Assembly (NCBI RefSeq): GCF_020099395.1
Contig: NZ_CP083590.1
Span: 6,696,001 to 6,760,000, forward strand
From: Streptomyces mobaraensis
GTDB lineage: Bacteria; Actinomycetota; Actinomycetes; Streptomycetales; Streptomycetaceae
Direction: 5' to 3'
Length of the DNA: 64,000 nt
Of the stretch, positions 51,998 to 62,019 are shown one piece after another. Position 1 is the stretch's first letter. Every line of letters begins with the position of its first letter. The position numbers and the translations under genes were made by a program. The notes below the pieces were generated by a model that saw nothing but the letters and a program-made list of their open reading frames with translations, was not told the origin of the DNA and did not search any database.

Positions 51998-54448
51998 CTA
52001 CGGCACCCCCGGCAGATCCTCCGCGTACAGCAGCGTCAAGTCGTCCTTGCTCGGATGCGTCAGCTGGGCCACCCGCCCCGCGTGCCGTTCGACCATGGCC
52101 TCGAAAGTCTGGCGGGCCGTGCGGCCGTTGCCGAAGGCCGGGCCGCGGGGGACCGAGCGGAAGTACTGGAGCAGGGCCTCGGCCGCGCCCTCGCCGATGC
52201 GGTACTCGTGCTCCTCCGCCTGCTGTTCGACGATCCGCAGCAGCTCCTCGGGGGCGTAGTCGCCGAACGTGATCGTGCGGGAGAAGCGGGACGCCACCCC
52301 GGGGTTGACGCTGAGGAAGCGCTCCATCTCGGCCGTGTAGCCGGCGACGATCACCACCACCGCCTCCCGGTGGTCCTCCATCAGCTTCACCAGCGTGTCG
52401 ATGGCTTCCCGGCCGAAGTCGCGGCCCGAGTCCTCGGGGGCCAGCGCGTACGCCTCGTCGATGAACAGGACGCCGCCCCGGGCGCGTTCGAACGCCTCCT
52501 GGGTGCGGATGGCCGTGGAGCCGATGTGCTCGCCCACCAGGTCCACCCGGGAGACCTCCACCAGGTGGCCGCGCTCCAGGACGCCGAGCGAGGCCAGGAT
52601 CTCGCCGTACAGCCGCGCCACCGTCGTCTTGCCGGTGCCGGGGGAGCCGGTGAAGACCAGGTGGCGGCGGACGGAGGCGGCTTTGAGCCCCGCCTCCTGC
52701 CGGCGGCGGCCCACCTCGATCATGTCGGTGAGCGCCCGGACCTCCTTCTTGACGCTCTCCAGGCCCACCAGCGCGTCCAGTTCGCCGAGGACCGTCGCCG
52801 ACGGGCGCGCCGAGCCCTCTTCTTCCCGGCGCGGTACGGGAAGGGGGGCCGGGGGCGATACGGAAGCGGGTGCCGGCCGCGAGCGTTCCGCCATCGCCGG
52901 GACCGCCGGGACCGCCGGGACCGTCGGGCCGGGGACGCGGACCGGCATCGGCTCGTCGCTCGTGCAGCCCTCGCTCAGCGGCCCCGGACCGCCGCCCTCC
53001 GCGTGCCCGTGCCCGCCCCCGCCGTCCGCGAACTCGTAACCGCCGCGCGCGCAGCGCTCCGTGTGGCAGCGGGTCAGCGTCGCCCGGCAGCCGTCGATGA
53101 CGTGGAAGCCGTAGCCGCCGCTGCCCGTCACCCGGCAGTGCCGGAACGTGCCCCGGCCCTCGGCCGACACGTAGAACCCCGCCTCCAGCGGCGAACTCAC
53201 CGCGCAGTCCTCGAAGGTGGGGTCCGCGCCCTTGGTGACGATCACCCCCGTGGCCGTCGCGTCGACGGCACAGCCCGTCAGCGTGCCGCCGCTGCCGTGG
53301 TCGCGGAACCAGGCGCCGGTCGTCGCCTCCCGGATCCGGCAGTCGTCGAGCCGCGCGGTCGCCCCGCCGCTCACCGACACCGCCGTCCCGCGGATCCGTG
53401 ACAGATCGCTGTCGGTGACCTCCGCGCACGAACCGCGGTCCAGCACGAACAGCGCGTCCGGCACGTCGTGCACCCGGCAGGAGGCGAGGACGGCCGTGGC
53501 GCCGTCGCTCACCCACACCGCCGGATAGTCGCCCGTACTGTCCTGGAGCTCGCACCCGACGGCCTCCGCGCGGGTGCCCGGGTCCCAGACCGACAGTCCG
53601 TTCCGCCCGAACCGGCGCACCGTCGACCGGGCCATGGTCAGCACCGAACGCGCCCGCAGATCCACCGCGTTCTCCGGAACGTCGTGGATGTCGCAGTCGT
53701 CGACCGCCAGGACGGCGCCGGTGTCCAGCGTCACCCCGTCGCCCGCCACCCGGTGCACCCGGCAGTCGGACAGCCGGCCGGCCGCCCGCTCCGCCATCCG
53801 CACGCCGGCGCCCCGGATCTCGTACACCTCGCAGCCGATCGCCTCCAGCGTGCTGGCCTCGCCCGTCACCGACAGCCCGGCGCCCCGCGCGTGGTGCACG
53901 CGGCAGCGCTCCAGGCGCGGGCCGCCGCCGTCGTGCACGGCGACGCCCGACTGCCCGGCCGCCAGCACCTCGCACTCCTCGAAGACCCCGCCGGCCCGGT
54001 CCAGCACCGCCACGCCGACGCCCGCCGCGTTGTCGACCGTGCAGTGGCGCACGGTCGGCCGCGCGCCCCCGCGCACCTCGATGCCCACCGACGAACGCGT
54101 CACCACCCGCAGCCCGGTGAGCTCCGGCGCGCCCCCGTCCACCAGCAGCGCGGGCACCGCCGCGTCCTGCCCCTCCACCTGGAGGTCCCGCAGCGCGGCC
54201 GCCGCCCGGACGGTGAGCGCCACGCCCTCCGGCGGAGCGATCCGCACCGAACCGGGCACCCCGTCCGCGCCCCTGAGGGTGACCGCGCGGGTGACCACCA
54301 GGTTCTCCCGGTAGGTGCCGGGGGCGACGGACAGCACGTCCCCGTCCGCCGCCGCCTCCAGGGCCGCCGCGAGCGATACGTACTCCCCGGTGCGCCGCCG
54401 CCAGCGCGACGGGCCGCCGTGCGTCACCTGGACCGAGCCCTGTGCCAT
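51998..54448 (-). CDS. Right-handed beta-helix / AAA+ ATPase fusion (CbbX/EccA-like)
   Basis: 816 residues. Residues about 20-500 contain some eighteen 23-residue coils of a right-handed parallel beta-helix, with recurrent G-x-GV and C-x-V/I-x-D/G patterns (CRVHHARGAGLSVTG; CEVYEIRGAGVRMAE). A Pro/Ala/Val linker (about 500-545) follows. The C-terminal 270 residues are an AAA+ domain of the CbxX/CfqX type: Walker A GSPGTGKTT, Walker B GVLFIDEAYAL, sensor VIVAGYTAEMERFL and arginine finger SRFSRTI. Such AAA domains are found in Rubisco activases and type VII secretion EccA. The beta-helix would bind a partner or filament. ATG at 54448. Confidence 0.88.
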   Translation of the reverse strand: MAQGSVQVTHGGPSRWRRRTGEYVSLAAALEAAADGDVLSVAPGTYRENLVVTRAVTLRGADGVPGSVRIAPPEGVALTVRAAAALRDLQVEGQDAAVPALLVDGGAPELTGLRVVTRSSVGIEVRGGARPTVRHCTVDNAAGVGVAVLDRAGGVFEECEVLAAGQSGVAVHDGGGPRLERCRVHHARGAGLSVTGEASTLEAIGCEVYEIRGAGVRMAERAAGRLSDCRVHRVAGDGVTLDTGAVLAVDDCDIHDVPENAVDLRARSVLTMARSTVRRFGRNGLSVWDPGTRAEAVGCELQDSTGDYPAVWVSDGATAVLASCRVHDVPDALFVLDRGSCAEVTDSDLSRIRGTAVSVSGGATARLDDCRIREATTGAWFRDHGSGGTLTGCAVDATATGVIVTKGADPTFEDCAVSSPLEAGFYVSAEGRGTFRHCRVTGSGGYGFHVIDGCRATLTRCHTERCARGGYEFADGGGGHGHAEGGGPGPLSEGCTSDEPMPVRVPGPTVPAVPAVPAMAERSRPAPASVSPPAPLPVPRREEEGSARPSATVLGELDALVGLESVKKEVRALTDMIEVGRRRQEAGLKAASVRRHLVFTGSPGTGKTTVARLYGEILASLGVLERGHLVEVSRVDLVGEHIGSTAIRTQEAFERARGGVLFIDEAYALAPEDSGRDFGREAIDTLVKLMEDHREAVVVIVAGYTAEMERFLSVNPGVASRFSRTITFGDYAPEELLRIVEQQAEEHEYRIGEGAAEALLQYFRSVPRGPAFGNGRTARQTFEAMVERHAGRVAQLTHPSKDDLTLLYAEDLPGVP

Positions 54449-54660
54449 GGTGCTGTCGCGCCCCCACCTCGTGCGTCTGCCGCCCGGGACGGATGAGCCG
54501 CCCGGGACCGATGCGTACCGGCCGGTCCACCGTAGCGTGCGCCGGGCACGGGAGTTGACCGCCTGACGGCGCCGCCCGGGTCCGCGCGGCACCGCTCGGC
54601 TCGTCCCGTGGCACCGCCCGGCTCCGCGGCGGGGTACAGCTCGCCTCCCCGCGCCGGCGC

Positions 54661-55299
54661 TCAGCTCCCCGCGCCGGCCCGGCCCCAGGTGTGCCCGGCC
54701 CGCTCCCACGCGCGGTCCCACCGCTCGTACCGCCGCCGGACGATCCGCCACATGACCAGGCGGCGCAGCCCGTGCACCGCGCCCGCCGCGGCCACACCGG
54801 CCCCGACGCCGGCGAGCACGGCGTGGAGGGACGCCGTGGTGCCGTCCAGCGGGCGGCCCGCGAGCCGGCCCCGGTCGTCCGTCCAGAGCGGGAACCGCCG
54901 GCCGGGTATCTCCGCGCCCCGGAGCGGTACGAGGCCGGTGCGCGGCCCGCCGTCCGGGCCCGGCCAGCGGGCCAGGATCCGGTGGTAGCCGTCCCGCCCC
55001 GGCGAGCCCTCGCGGTCGCCCGCGGCGGCGCGCACCGGCTCCGGGCGGAGCGCGACCGCGCTCACCAGGTGCCGGTGCGACTGCTGTTCACGGGCCGTCT
55101 GCCGGAGCACCGCGTGGGCGGACGAACCCGCCAGCAGCCCCGCCAGCGGGCCGACGACGAGCATCAGGACCACCGCCGCCAGCCCGACCCAGCTCTCCAG
55201 GACATCGGTGGGACGGCGCAGCGGGTTCCGCCGCCAGCGCCAGGCGGACCGCCGGGCGGACCGCAGGGTCCAGGACCGCATCCGGGACGTCGCGTTCAT
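54661..55299 (-). CDS. Rv1733c-like membrane protein
   Basis: 212 residues with two transmembrane helices (WVGLAAVVLMLVVGPLAG near residue 42 and LHAVLAGVGAGVAAAGAV near 165). The loop between them, about 100 residues, faces outside, and a basic RRNPLRRPTDVLESW precedes the first helix. This matches the Rv1733c family, common in actinobacteria with unknown role. ATG at 55299 with GGGGTGAG upstream. Confidence 0.85.
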   Translation of the reverse strand: MNATSRMRSWTLRSARRSAWRWRRNPLRRPTDVLESWVGLAAVVLMLVVGPLAGLLAGSSAHAVLRQTAREQQSHRHLVSAVALRPEPVRAAAGDREGSPGRDGYHRILARWPGPDGGPRTGLVPLRGAEIPGRRFPLWTDDRGRLAGRPLDGTTASLHAVLAGVGAGVAAAGAVHGLRRLVMWRIVRRRYERWDRAWERAGHTWGRAGAGS

Positions 55300-55558
55300 G
55301 AAGCTCACCCCCCTGCGTCTCATTACCTCACAAGAGGCGGCGCATGCGGGAAAGGGCGTCGCGGAGGGCGGAATCACTCCCGGTGGAGGTCCGGGGGCCG
55401 CACGTTGACGCGCCGGGGCGCACGGGGGCGCGCCGGCGCGCGGAACGGTCTTCCGGACGGTCCTTCAGGCCGGTCTTCCTACCGGACCTTATGGAAGCCG
55501 TGGTGATGAAGGCGGTTCCCGGCATCAAGTGACCAGGTGATCCGGACGAACCAGGCGA

Positions 55559-56458
55559 TCAGGCAATGCGGTCGAGGACCTCGAACGGATCCCCGACCCG
55601 CAGCACTCCGGGATGCTCCGGGACGAGGTTCTGCCCGAAGACGAGCCCGGTCGCACCGCGCCGGTGGCGGGCCAGGGTGTGCAGCGGCTCCCGGCCGCGC
55701 GCGGCCGTGCGCTGGTCGGTGGTGGTGACGACGCAGCGCCCGCAGGGTTTGACGACCCGGAAGGTCACGTCGCCCAGCCGTACCCGGCGCCAGCCGTCCT
55801 CCTCCCACGCGCCGGTGCCGCCGACCACCACGTTCGGGCGGAAGCGGTCCATCGGCAGCGGGCCCTCGTCCGGGTGCTCGCCTCCGGCGATCAGCGAGTT
55901 GAGCGCCGCGAGCGACGCGGCGGAGGTGAGCAGCAGCGGGAAGCCGTCGGCGAAGCCGACCCGGTCCTCCGGGCGTCCGTACCGGGGGTCGACCGGGCGC
56001 CGGACCGCCGGGTCGTCCATGTGCACGAGCCGGGCCTCGACGCCCAGGAAGGCGGTCAGCCAGGCGTCGGCCTCGGGGCCCGCGGGCACCGCCTCGACCT
56101 TGTCCCGGAACACCTCCACGGTGACCGTGCCCCGCCGCCCGGGATCGGGTACCGGTACGTCCAGGGGTGCGGCCCCCGGGCCGGAGATCCGCACCCCGCC
56201 CCCGGGCAGCCCGCGTGCCGCCCCCAACGCGAGCCGGGGGAGCTGCCGTTGGGTGAGGAACCGGCCGTCCGGCGCGGTCACCATCCACCGCCGGTCCCCG
56301 GCGAGCCCCCATGGCTCCACGGCTGCCCACCCGGGGGAGCCCCCCGCCATCGACTTCACCGGGTGGACGTGGAGCGACAGGAGCGAGGGCGACGGACCGG
56401 ATGAACCTGAAGTACCGGACGAACCGGAGGGACCCGAAGGATCGGAAGGCGCAGCCAT
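55559..56458 (-). CDS. MOSC domain-containing protein (MOSC beta-barrel N-terminal)
   Basis: 299 residues. After a 25-residue Ser/Gly/Pro repeat (GPSGSSGTSGSSGPSPS), the N-terminal barrel begins with LHVHPVKSM and GLAGDRRWMV. The MOSC domain contains VVKPCGRCVVTTTDQ with the conserved Cys that binds molybdenum cofactor sulfur in related proteins (mARC, YcbX). A role in reduction of N-hydroxylated compounds or detoxification is expected. The ATG at 56458 has GAAGG upstream. Confidence 0.92.
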   Translation of the reverse strand: MAAPSDPSGPSGSSGTSGSSGPSPSLLSLHVHPVKSMAGGSPGWAAVEPWGLAGDRRWMVTAPDGRFLTQRQLPRLALGAARGLPGGGVRISGPGAAPLDVPVPDPGRRGTVTVEVFRDKVEAVPAGPEADAWLTAFLGVEARLVHMDDPAVRRPVDPRYGRPEDRVGFADGFPLLLTSAASLAALNSLIAGGEHPDEGPLPMDRFRPNVVVGGTGAWEEDGWRRVRLGDVTFRVVKPCGRCVVTTTDQRTAARGREPLHTLARHRRGATGLVFGQNLVPEHPGVLRVGDPFEVLDRIA

Positions 56459-56590
56459 GGGGCCATCCTGCCCGGCCGGATCCGGTGCGCACCCGCGGGT
56501 TTCGGGCGGGTGCGGCCCCCGGCCCCCCATCCAGCCACCGGCCATCCGGTCATCCGGCCGCCCGGCCCCCCGGTCACCCGTCGCCGTCGG

Positions 56591-57106
56591 TCAGTAGCTC
56601 CCCGGGCCCGAGTACGGGCGCTGGTACGGACCTTCATACCCCCCGGGCTGGCCGGGCTGGCCGGACGGGCCGGGTGCCGGGCGGGGCGCCACCGGGCGCA
56701 TCGCGTCGTACCCCGCCGGGCCGGCGGGCCCGGCCTGCGGCTGCTGGTACTGCTGCGGCCCGGGGTAGCCGCGCGGCGCCGACGCCTGCTGCGGGATGTA
56801 CGGCGCGGGCGCCTGCTGGAGCCCGGCCGACTGCGGGCCGCCCTGCCCGTACTGCGGGGGCTGCTGGGCGTACCCGCTCTGCAGCGACTGCACCGGGTGC
56901 GCCGCCGGCGCCGGGCCCGGGCCGTGGCCGGAGGGGCCGGACGGCAGCGCGGGCAGATTGCTGCCGCCGTCGAAGGGGGCCGACACCCGGATCGGGGCGA
57001 TCTGCGGGGTGCCCCGCTCGGCGACGAGACTGTCGTAGATGGGGGTGTCCGGGAACGACGACGCGGAGTAGTAGCCGCTGCCGTAGGCACTGCGGGGGGA
57101 GGTCAT
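56591..57106 (-). CDS. DUF6643 family Pro/Gln/Gly-rich protein
   Basis: 171 residues. The first 40 (SPRSAYGSGYYSASSFPDTP; IYDSLVAERGTPQIAPIRV) are conserved in style with the streptomycete DUF6643 family; the rest is disordered Pro/Gln/Gly/Tyr-rich sequence. Function unknown. It is divergent from the TerD gene, sharing a 200-base spacer; AAGGGC precedes the ATG poorly. Confidence 0.82.
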   Translation of the reverse strand: MTSPRSAYGSGYYSASSFPDTPIYDSLVAERGTPQIAPIRVSAPFDGGSNLPALPSGPSGHGPGPAPAAHPVQSLQSGYAQQPPQYGQGGPQSAGLQQAPAPYIPQQASAPRGYPGPQQYQQPQAGPAGPAGYDAMRPVAPRPAPGPSGQPGQPGGYEGPYQRPYSGPGSY

Positions 57107-57306
57107 AGCCCTTAAGTTAAGCCCACGGTGTGCCGGTTGGGGAGTCAGGTACCCGGGTTGGTTCCGGAGGCCCCTGCGGTGCCGACGACCAATCGGGGCG
57201 AAGACGGAGAATTCGGGGGCCACGGTACGTTGGACCCGTGTAAGCAACCGGATCGTTCAGGGCCTGACCAGGGGCTCGTCCGGGAATCGCTCTACAGGGG
57301 TGGCAG

Positions 57307-58587
57307 ATGGGGATGCTGAAGGGCACCAACGTCCGGATTCCGGCGCCGGCGGTGCGGATAGAACTGGGCTGGCGGACCGGCCCCGGCGTACCGGACGTGG
57401 ACGCCTCCGCGCTGCTCCTCGCCGGGGGCCGGGTCCGCTCCGACGCGGACTTCGTCTTCTACAACCAGGCCGTGCACACCTCCGGCGCGGTACGGCACGA
57501 GGGCAAGGTGCCGGCGGCCGGCGCGGTGACCGACACCCTGGCCGTCGACCTGGCCTCCGTCGAGCCGGAGGTGGAGACCGTGGTGGTCGCGGCCTCCGCC
57601 GACGGCGGCACGTTCGGGCAGGTGCCGGGGCTGTACGTGCGGGTCTTCGACGCGGCGGGCGGCGCGGAGCTGGCGCGCTTCGACAGCGAGGACGCGACGG
57701 TCGAGACGGCCTTCGTGCTCGGCGAGCTCTACCGGCGGCAGGGGGAGTGGAAGTTCCGGGCGGTCGGCCAGGGGTACGACAGAGGGCTCGCCGGCCTGGC
57801 GACGGACTTCGGCATCTCGGTGGACGATCCCGGGCCCGCTCCCGTCGCGCCCCCGGCCCCCGCGGCGGCGCCGGCTCCGGTGGCCGCTCCGGCTCCTCCC
57901 GCCGCGGCCCCGGTGCCCCCCGCGACCCCCGCCGCCCGGCCCGTGAGCCTGAGCAAGGTCACGCTCACCAAGCAGGCCCCGTCCGTCTCGCTCACCAAGC
58001 AGGGCGGCACCTCCGGCGCGCTGCGCGTCAACCTCAACTGGCAGATGCGGCAGCAGGAACCGGCGAAGGGCGGTGGCTGGGGCCGCCGTCTCACCCGGGC
58101 GCTCCAGGGCGACCTGGACCTCGACCTCGGCTGCCTCTTCGAGCTCAACGACGGGACGAAGGGCGTGGTGCAGGCCCTCGGCAACTCCTTCGGCTCGCTC
58201 CAGCGCCCGCCCTACATCCACCTCGACGGCGACGACCGCACCGGCGCCGCGGCGCAGGGCGAGAACCTCACCATCAACCTCGACCACAGCCGTGACTTCC
58301 GGCGCATCCTCGTCTTCGTCACGATCTACCAGGGGGCCAGCAGCTTCGCGGGCCTCCATGCCACGGTCACCCTCCAGCCGCAGCACGGCGCGCCCATCGA
58401 CTTCTCGCTCGACGAGTGCACCGTGCCGTCCAACGTCTGCGCGCTGGCCCTCATCACCAACAACGGCGGCGACCTCGTCGTTCAGCGCGAGGCCCGTTAC
58501 CTGGTCCCCGACCGGGGCGTCAGCCCGCAGCGCACGCTGGACCGCGCGTACGGCTGGGGGATGAACTGGACGCCCGGACGGAAGTGA
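57307..58587 (+). CDS. TerD family protein with duplicated domain
   Basis: 426 residues. The N-terminal TerD domain (1-180) shows [37 protein letters not shown] and [19 protein letters not shown]. After an Ala/Pro linker of about 35 residues, a second TerD-like domain (215-426) has [10 protein letters not shown] and [20 protein letters not shown]. TerD proteins bind calcium and act in tellurite/oxidative stress response and, in Streptomyces, in differentiation. No other ter genes are in the window. The GTCTACAGGGGTGGCAG leader before ATG offers GGGGTGG. Confidence 0.93.
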   Translation: MGMLKGTNVRIPAPAVRIELGWRTGPGVPDVDASALLLAGGRVRSDADFVFYNQAVHTSGAVRHEGKVPAAGAVTDTLAVDLASVEPEVETVVVAASADGGTFGQVPGLYVRVFDAAGGAELARFDSEDATVETAFVLGELYRRQGEWKFRAVGQGYDRGLAGLATDFGISVDDPGPAPVAPPAPAAAPAPVAAPAPPAAAPVPPATPAARPVSLSKVTLTKQAPSVSLTKQGGTSGALRVNLNWQMRQQEPAKGGGWGRRLTRALQGDLDLDLGCLFELNDGTKGVVQALGNSFGSLQRPPYIHLDGDDRTGAAAQGENLTINLDHSRDFRRILVFVTIYQGASSFAGLHATVTLQPQHGAPIDFSLDECTVPSNVCALALITNNGGDLVVQREARYLVPDRGVSPQRTLDRAYGWGMNWTPGRK

Positions 58588-58664
58588 CGCCGGCCGGACG
58601 GAAGTGACGCCGGCCGGGCGCGGAGGCGCCGGGAGGACTCAGGGCGCGGCCTCAGGGCGCGGCC

Positions 58665-59849
58665 TCAGGGTGCGGCCTCGGGGCGGGCGTACGTCCGCCC
58701 CTTCCAGGCCGCGCCCCGGCCCCGGTAGTGCTGGACCGCCGAGTCGACCGTCATCAGCAGGTACAGCGCGGCGGTGAACGGGAGCAGCGGCGCGAGCCAC
58801 ACCGGCTGCCGGTAGTAGCGCAGCATCGGTAGGTACGTGCCCGTCATCACCGCCCACGCCGCCGCCCCGCAGGCCAGCAGCGGCAGGTTCCCGGCGGCGG
58901 CGCCGGCCGCCACGGCCGCCGGCGGGGCGAGGTAGACCACGGCCAGGCCCGCCACCGTGGCGAGCAGCAGCAGCGGCTGGTACAGGAGTTGCGCATAAGC
59001 GCTGCGGGACACCATCCGCCACAACTGCCCCAGCCGGGGGTAGGGGCGGATGCTGTCCACCCGCTCGGCGAGGCCCAGCCAGATCCGGCCGCCGGTGCGC
59101 TTGACCGCGCGGGCCAGCGTCACGTCGTCGATGACCGCGTGGCGGATGGCGTCCGGGATCCGCGCCCGCTCCGCCGCCTCCCGGCGCAGCAGGACGCAGC
59201 CGCCGGCCGCGGCGGCGGTCCGGCCGCCGGGCTGGTTGACCCAGCGGAACGGGTAGAGCTGCGAGAAGAAGTACACGAAGGCCGGGACGATCAGCCGCTC
59301 CCACGGGGTGACCACCCGCAGCCGGGCCATCTGCGATACCAGGTCGAGGTCGGCCGCGCGGGCCGCCGCGACGAGTTCGCGCAGGCTGCCGGGCGCGTGC
59401 GCGATGTCGGCGTCCGTCAGCAGCAGGTACTCGGCGTCGGTACGGGCGCGGGCCAGCGCCATGCCGTGCCGTACCGCCCACAGCTTGCCGGTCCACCCGG
59501 GCCCGGGTTCGCCGGGGGAGTCCACGGTCAGCGGCAGTCCGCCGCGCTCGGCGGCCAGCGACCGGGCCAGGTCGCCGGTGCCGTCCGTGCTGCCGTCGTC
59601 GACCAGGAACACCTCGGCCCGGCCCGGGTAGTCCTGGGCCAGCAGCGACGGCAGGCTCTCCGGGAGCACCTCCGCCTCGTCCCGGGCGGGCACCACGATC
59701 GCCACGGACGGCCAGTCGTCCGGCGGCCGGAGGTCCGGCGGTGTGCGATGTGGCAGGCGCACGTCCGTGCGCCAGAAGAAGCCCTGGCCCAGCAGCAGCC
59801 ACAGCCACGCGGCCAGGGAACCGACGGAGATCCATGTCAGCGCGTTCAC
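58665..59849 (-). CDS. hpnB: HpnB-like glycosyltransferase (GT2)
   Basis: 394 residues from GTG at 59849. An N-terminal helix (LTWISVGSLAAWLWLLLG) precedes a GT-A catalytic domain with VAIVVPARDEAEVLPESLPS, VFLVDDGSTDGT and LLLTDADIAHAPG, then three to four C-terminal helices. The order and the WRTDVRLP segment match hopene-associated glycosyltransferase HpnB, which is normally beside squalene-hopene cyclase genes; here none is near. It would act at the membrane on hopanoid or lipid acceptors. Starts further upstream lack a ribosome site. Confidence 0.82.
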   Translation of the reverse strand: MNALTWISVGSLAAWLWLLLGQGFFWRTDVRLPHRTPPDLRPPDDWPSVAIVVPARDEAEVLPESLPSLLAQDYPGRAEVFLVDDGSTDGTGDLARSLAAERGGLPLTVDSPGEPGPGWTGKLWAVRHGMALARARTDAEYLLLTDADIAHAPGSLRELVAAARAADLDLVSQMARLRVVTPWERLIVPAFVYFFSQLYPFRWVNQPGGRTAAAAGGCVLLRREAAERARIPDAIRHAVIDDVTLARAVKRTGGRIWLGLAERVDSIRPYPRLGQLWRMVSRSAYAQLLYQPLLLLATVAGLAVVYLAPPAAVAAGAAAGNLPLLACGAAAWAVMTGTYLPMLRYYRQPVWLAPLLPFTAALYLLMTVDSAVQHYRGRGAAWKGRTYARPEAAP

Positions 59850-60015
59850 CCGCCGCAGTCTGCCCGACGCGCTCCGGGGCGGGGGCGCCCGGAGCGCGGG
59901 CGATCGGAGAAGGGACGGGAAAAGTCCGGTCGAAACGGGCGGCGAGCGGGGCTCCCCGGCCCTCTCCGCCGTCCGCCCATTAACCCGTGTGCGGCCCATC
60001 CATTAAAGTGACCGG

Positions 60016-60804
60016 GTGAAGATCGCGCTCATGGACTCCGGCAACGGCCTCCTCGCGGCGGCGGCCGCCGTGCACCGGTTGCGGCCCGACGCCGATCTGG
60101 TCCTCTCCTCGGACCCCGGCAGCATGCCCTGGGGTCCCCGCACCCCGCAGGACGTCACCGAACGCGCCCTGGGCTGCGCACGCGCCGCCGCGGCGCAGCG
60201 GCCGGACGCCCTGATCATCGCCTGCAACACCGCCTCGGTCCACGCGCTGGCGGCCGTCCGGGCCGAACTGGAGCCGGGCCTTCCGGTGATCGGCACGGTC
60301 CCCGCGATCAAGCCGGCCGCGGCGGGCGGCGGCCCGTTCGCCATCTGGGCCACCCCGGCCACCACCGGCAGCCCCTACCAGCGCGGCCTCATCCGCGAGT
60401 TCGCGGCCGGCGTCGAGGTCACCGAGGTGGCGTGCCCCGGGCTCGCCGACGCGATCCAGTGGGCCGACGACGCCGCCATCGACGCCGCCATCGCCTCGGC
60501 GGCGGCCCGTACCCCGCGCGACGTCCGCGCCGTCGTCCTCGGCTGCACCCACTACGAGCTGGTCGCCGAGCGCATCCGGGCCGCCGTCCAGGCGCCCGCC
60601 GGACCGCCGCTGGTCCTGTACGACTCGGCCGGCGCGGTGGCCGCCCAGGCGCTGCGCCGGATCGGCGCCGCCCCGGCGCCGGACGCGGAACCGACGGGCC
60701 GCCTGACGGTGCTGCTCGGGGGACGCGAAGGGGTCCTCGACGCGGCCTCGCTGAGCTACCCGGAGGCCCGTTCCCTGACGACGGTGGGGGCGGGACGCCC
60801 GTAA
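60016..60804 (+). CDS. Aspartate/glutamate racemase family protein
   Basis: 262 residues from GTG. The two catalytic cysteines are in IIACNTASVHAL and VVLGCTHYELV, as in MurI and other cofactor-independent racemases. MDSGNGLLAAAAAV is the N-terminal loop (normally DSGxGG), so one glycine is changed to Asn-Gly-Leu. It could be the glutamate racemase of cell-wall synthesis or a paralogue; Streptomyces MurI is normally elsewhere in a conserved cluster, so a paralogue is more likely. Confidence 0.85.
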   Translation: MKIALMDSGNGLLAAAAAVHRLRPDADLVLSSDPGSMPWGPRTPQDVTERALGCARAAAAQRPDALIIACNTASVHALAAVRAELEPGLPVIGTVPAIKPAAAGGGPFAIWATPATTGSPYQRGLIREFAAGVEVTEVACPGLADAIQWADDAAIDAAIASAAARTPRDVRAVVLGCTHYELVAERIRAAVQAPAGPPLVLYDSAGAVAAQALRRIGAAPAPDAEPTGRLTVLLGGREGVLDAASLSYPEARSLTTVGAGRP

Positions 60805-60905
60805 GGGCGGGGAGCACCTCGGAAGGGGGCGGAGACCGGTACGCGTCCGGGCCGTCCCCGTGGAGACCCCTGCCGCCGGGCCGGAACCTCGGTACGCTGC
60901 CTGGT

Positions 60906-61463
60906 ATGAGGGACCAGCCGGAGGCCCCGAAGGGGCACGACGACAGCGAGTCCGCCGTCTGGACGGGCCGCGCCACCAACCGCGTGCAGTGGCTGCTGGC
61001 CGCCGCCGGAGCCGCCTGCATGGCGCTGGGCATCGACCTGGCCGTCGCGCACCCCTGGACCTCCGGGATCATCCCGCTGGTGATGTCCGTCGTCGGCTGC
61101 GTCGCCGCCGGACTGCTGATGCTCTACGGCACGGTCGCGTTCGTGCACGTGGCGGTGCGGGTCGACAAGGAGACACTGGAGGTCCGCTGCGGCCACATCG
61201 GGCTGCCCCGGACCCGTATCCCCCTCGCCCAGGTGGTCGACGCCGCGTTCGCGCCCCGGGTGACCCCCCGCCAGTGGGGCGGCTGGGGCTACCGCTGGCG
61301 GCCGGAGCAGGGGACGGCGGTCGTCGTGCGCCGCGGCGAGGGCTTCGTGCTCCGGCTGGGCGACGGGCGCTCGTTCACGGTCACGGTGGACGACGCGGAG
61401 GCCGCCGTGCGGGTGATCCGCGACCGGCTCGGCCTCGCCGGCGGGCGACCCGCATCCGTCTGA
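60906..61463 (+). CDS. PH-like domain membrane protein
   Basis: 185 residues. Two adjacent transmembrane helices (RVQWLLAAAGAACMALGI and GIIPLVMSVVGCVAAGLLML) precede a cytoplasmic beta-rich domain of about 100 residues (VAVRVDKETLEVRCGHIGLP; RIPLAQVVDAAFAPRVTP; VVVRRGEGFVLRLGDGRSF), the layout of small bacterial PH-domain proteins. Function unknown. It begins 101 bases after the racemase gene on the same strand. Confidence 0.82.
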   Translation: MRDQPEAPKGHDDSESAVWTGRATNRVQWLLAAAGAACMALGIDLAVAHPWTSGIIPLVMSVVGCVAAGLLMLYGTVAFVHVAVRVDKETLEVRCGHIGLPRTRIPLAQVVDAAFAPRVTPRQWGGWGYRWRPEQGTAVVVRRGEGFVLRLGDGRSFTVTVDDAEAAVRVIRDRLGLAGGRPASV

Positions 61464-62019
61464 GACACGCCTCCTCCGGACCCCTCCCGGCGTTCCGCGA
61501 ATCTGAATGCCCCCGTCGTGTGACGTCCGCCGGGCCCCCGGGCCCGCCGCCGCCTGAGGCCCCGGCCGTCGGGAGCCAGTTCACAGTACGCGAGTTCCAG
61601 CGTTCGAAGGAAAAGGCGGAAACAAATTCGGCCACTCCTCGGGCGTGTCACTTGAAGTCCCCGGCATCCGCTCTATCCGGGATCCGTTTGCTTTGCTAAC
61701 GTGTGGGGTGCGTATTCTTCCGAGCGCAGTCGGGAGTCGTTGAGGATGCACCGCAAAAGCATATGATCGACCGCTCGATCCCACGTCAGTGAGTGCGGCT
61801 TTTCCCGCCGGGTGACAACCCGCGGGAAGGGCATTCTGACGAACCGGACGGCGGGGGTGCCGCGGCCTCTGATCACCACGGTGGATCAGGACGAAGCACG
61901 AGGTCAGGACGGCAGCCGTCCCTATCGCTTTGCGCACTGTCAAAACCCTCCGGGCCCCCATGCCCACCTCGCTTCAGGGAGATTCTTCTCGCCTGTTCGA
62001 GCTGAATGCAGGGACGCGC
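61464..62019. other. Spacer of 556 bases before the MFS gene
   Basis: The middle part is AT-richer (around 61610-61780) and must contain the MFS promoter; TTGCTT near 61690 and TATTCT near 61714 are candidates with a wide spacer. GATCGA-CCGC-TCGATC (61765-61780) is a small inverted repeat. No gene is supported. Confidence 0.5.
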
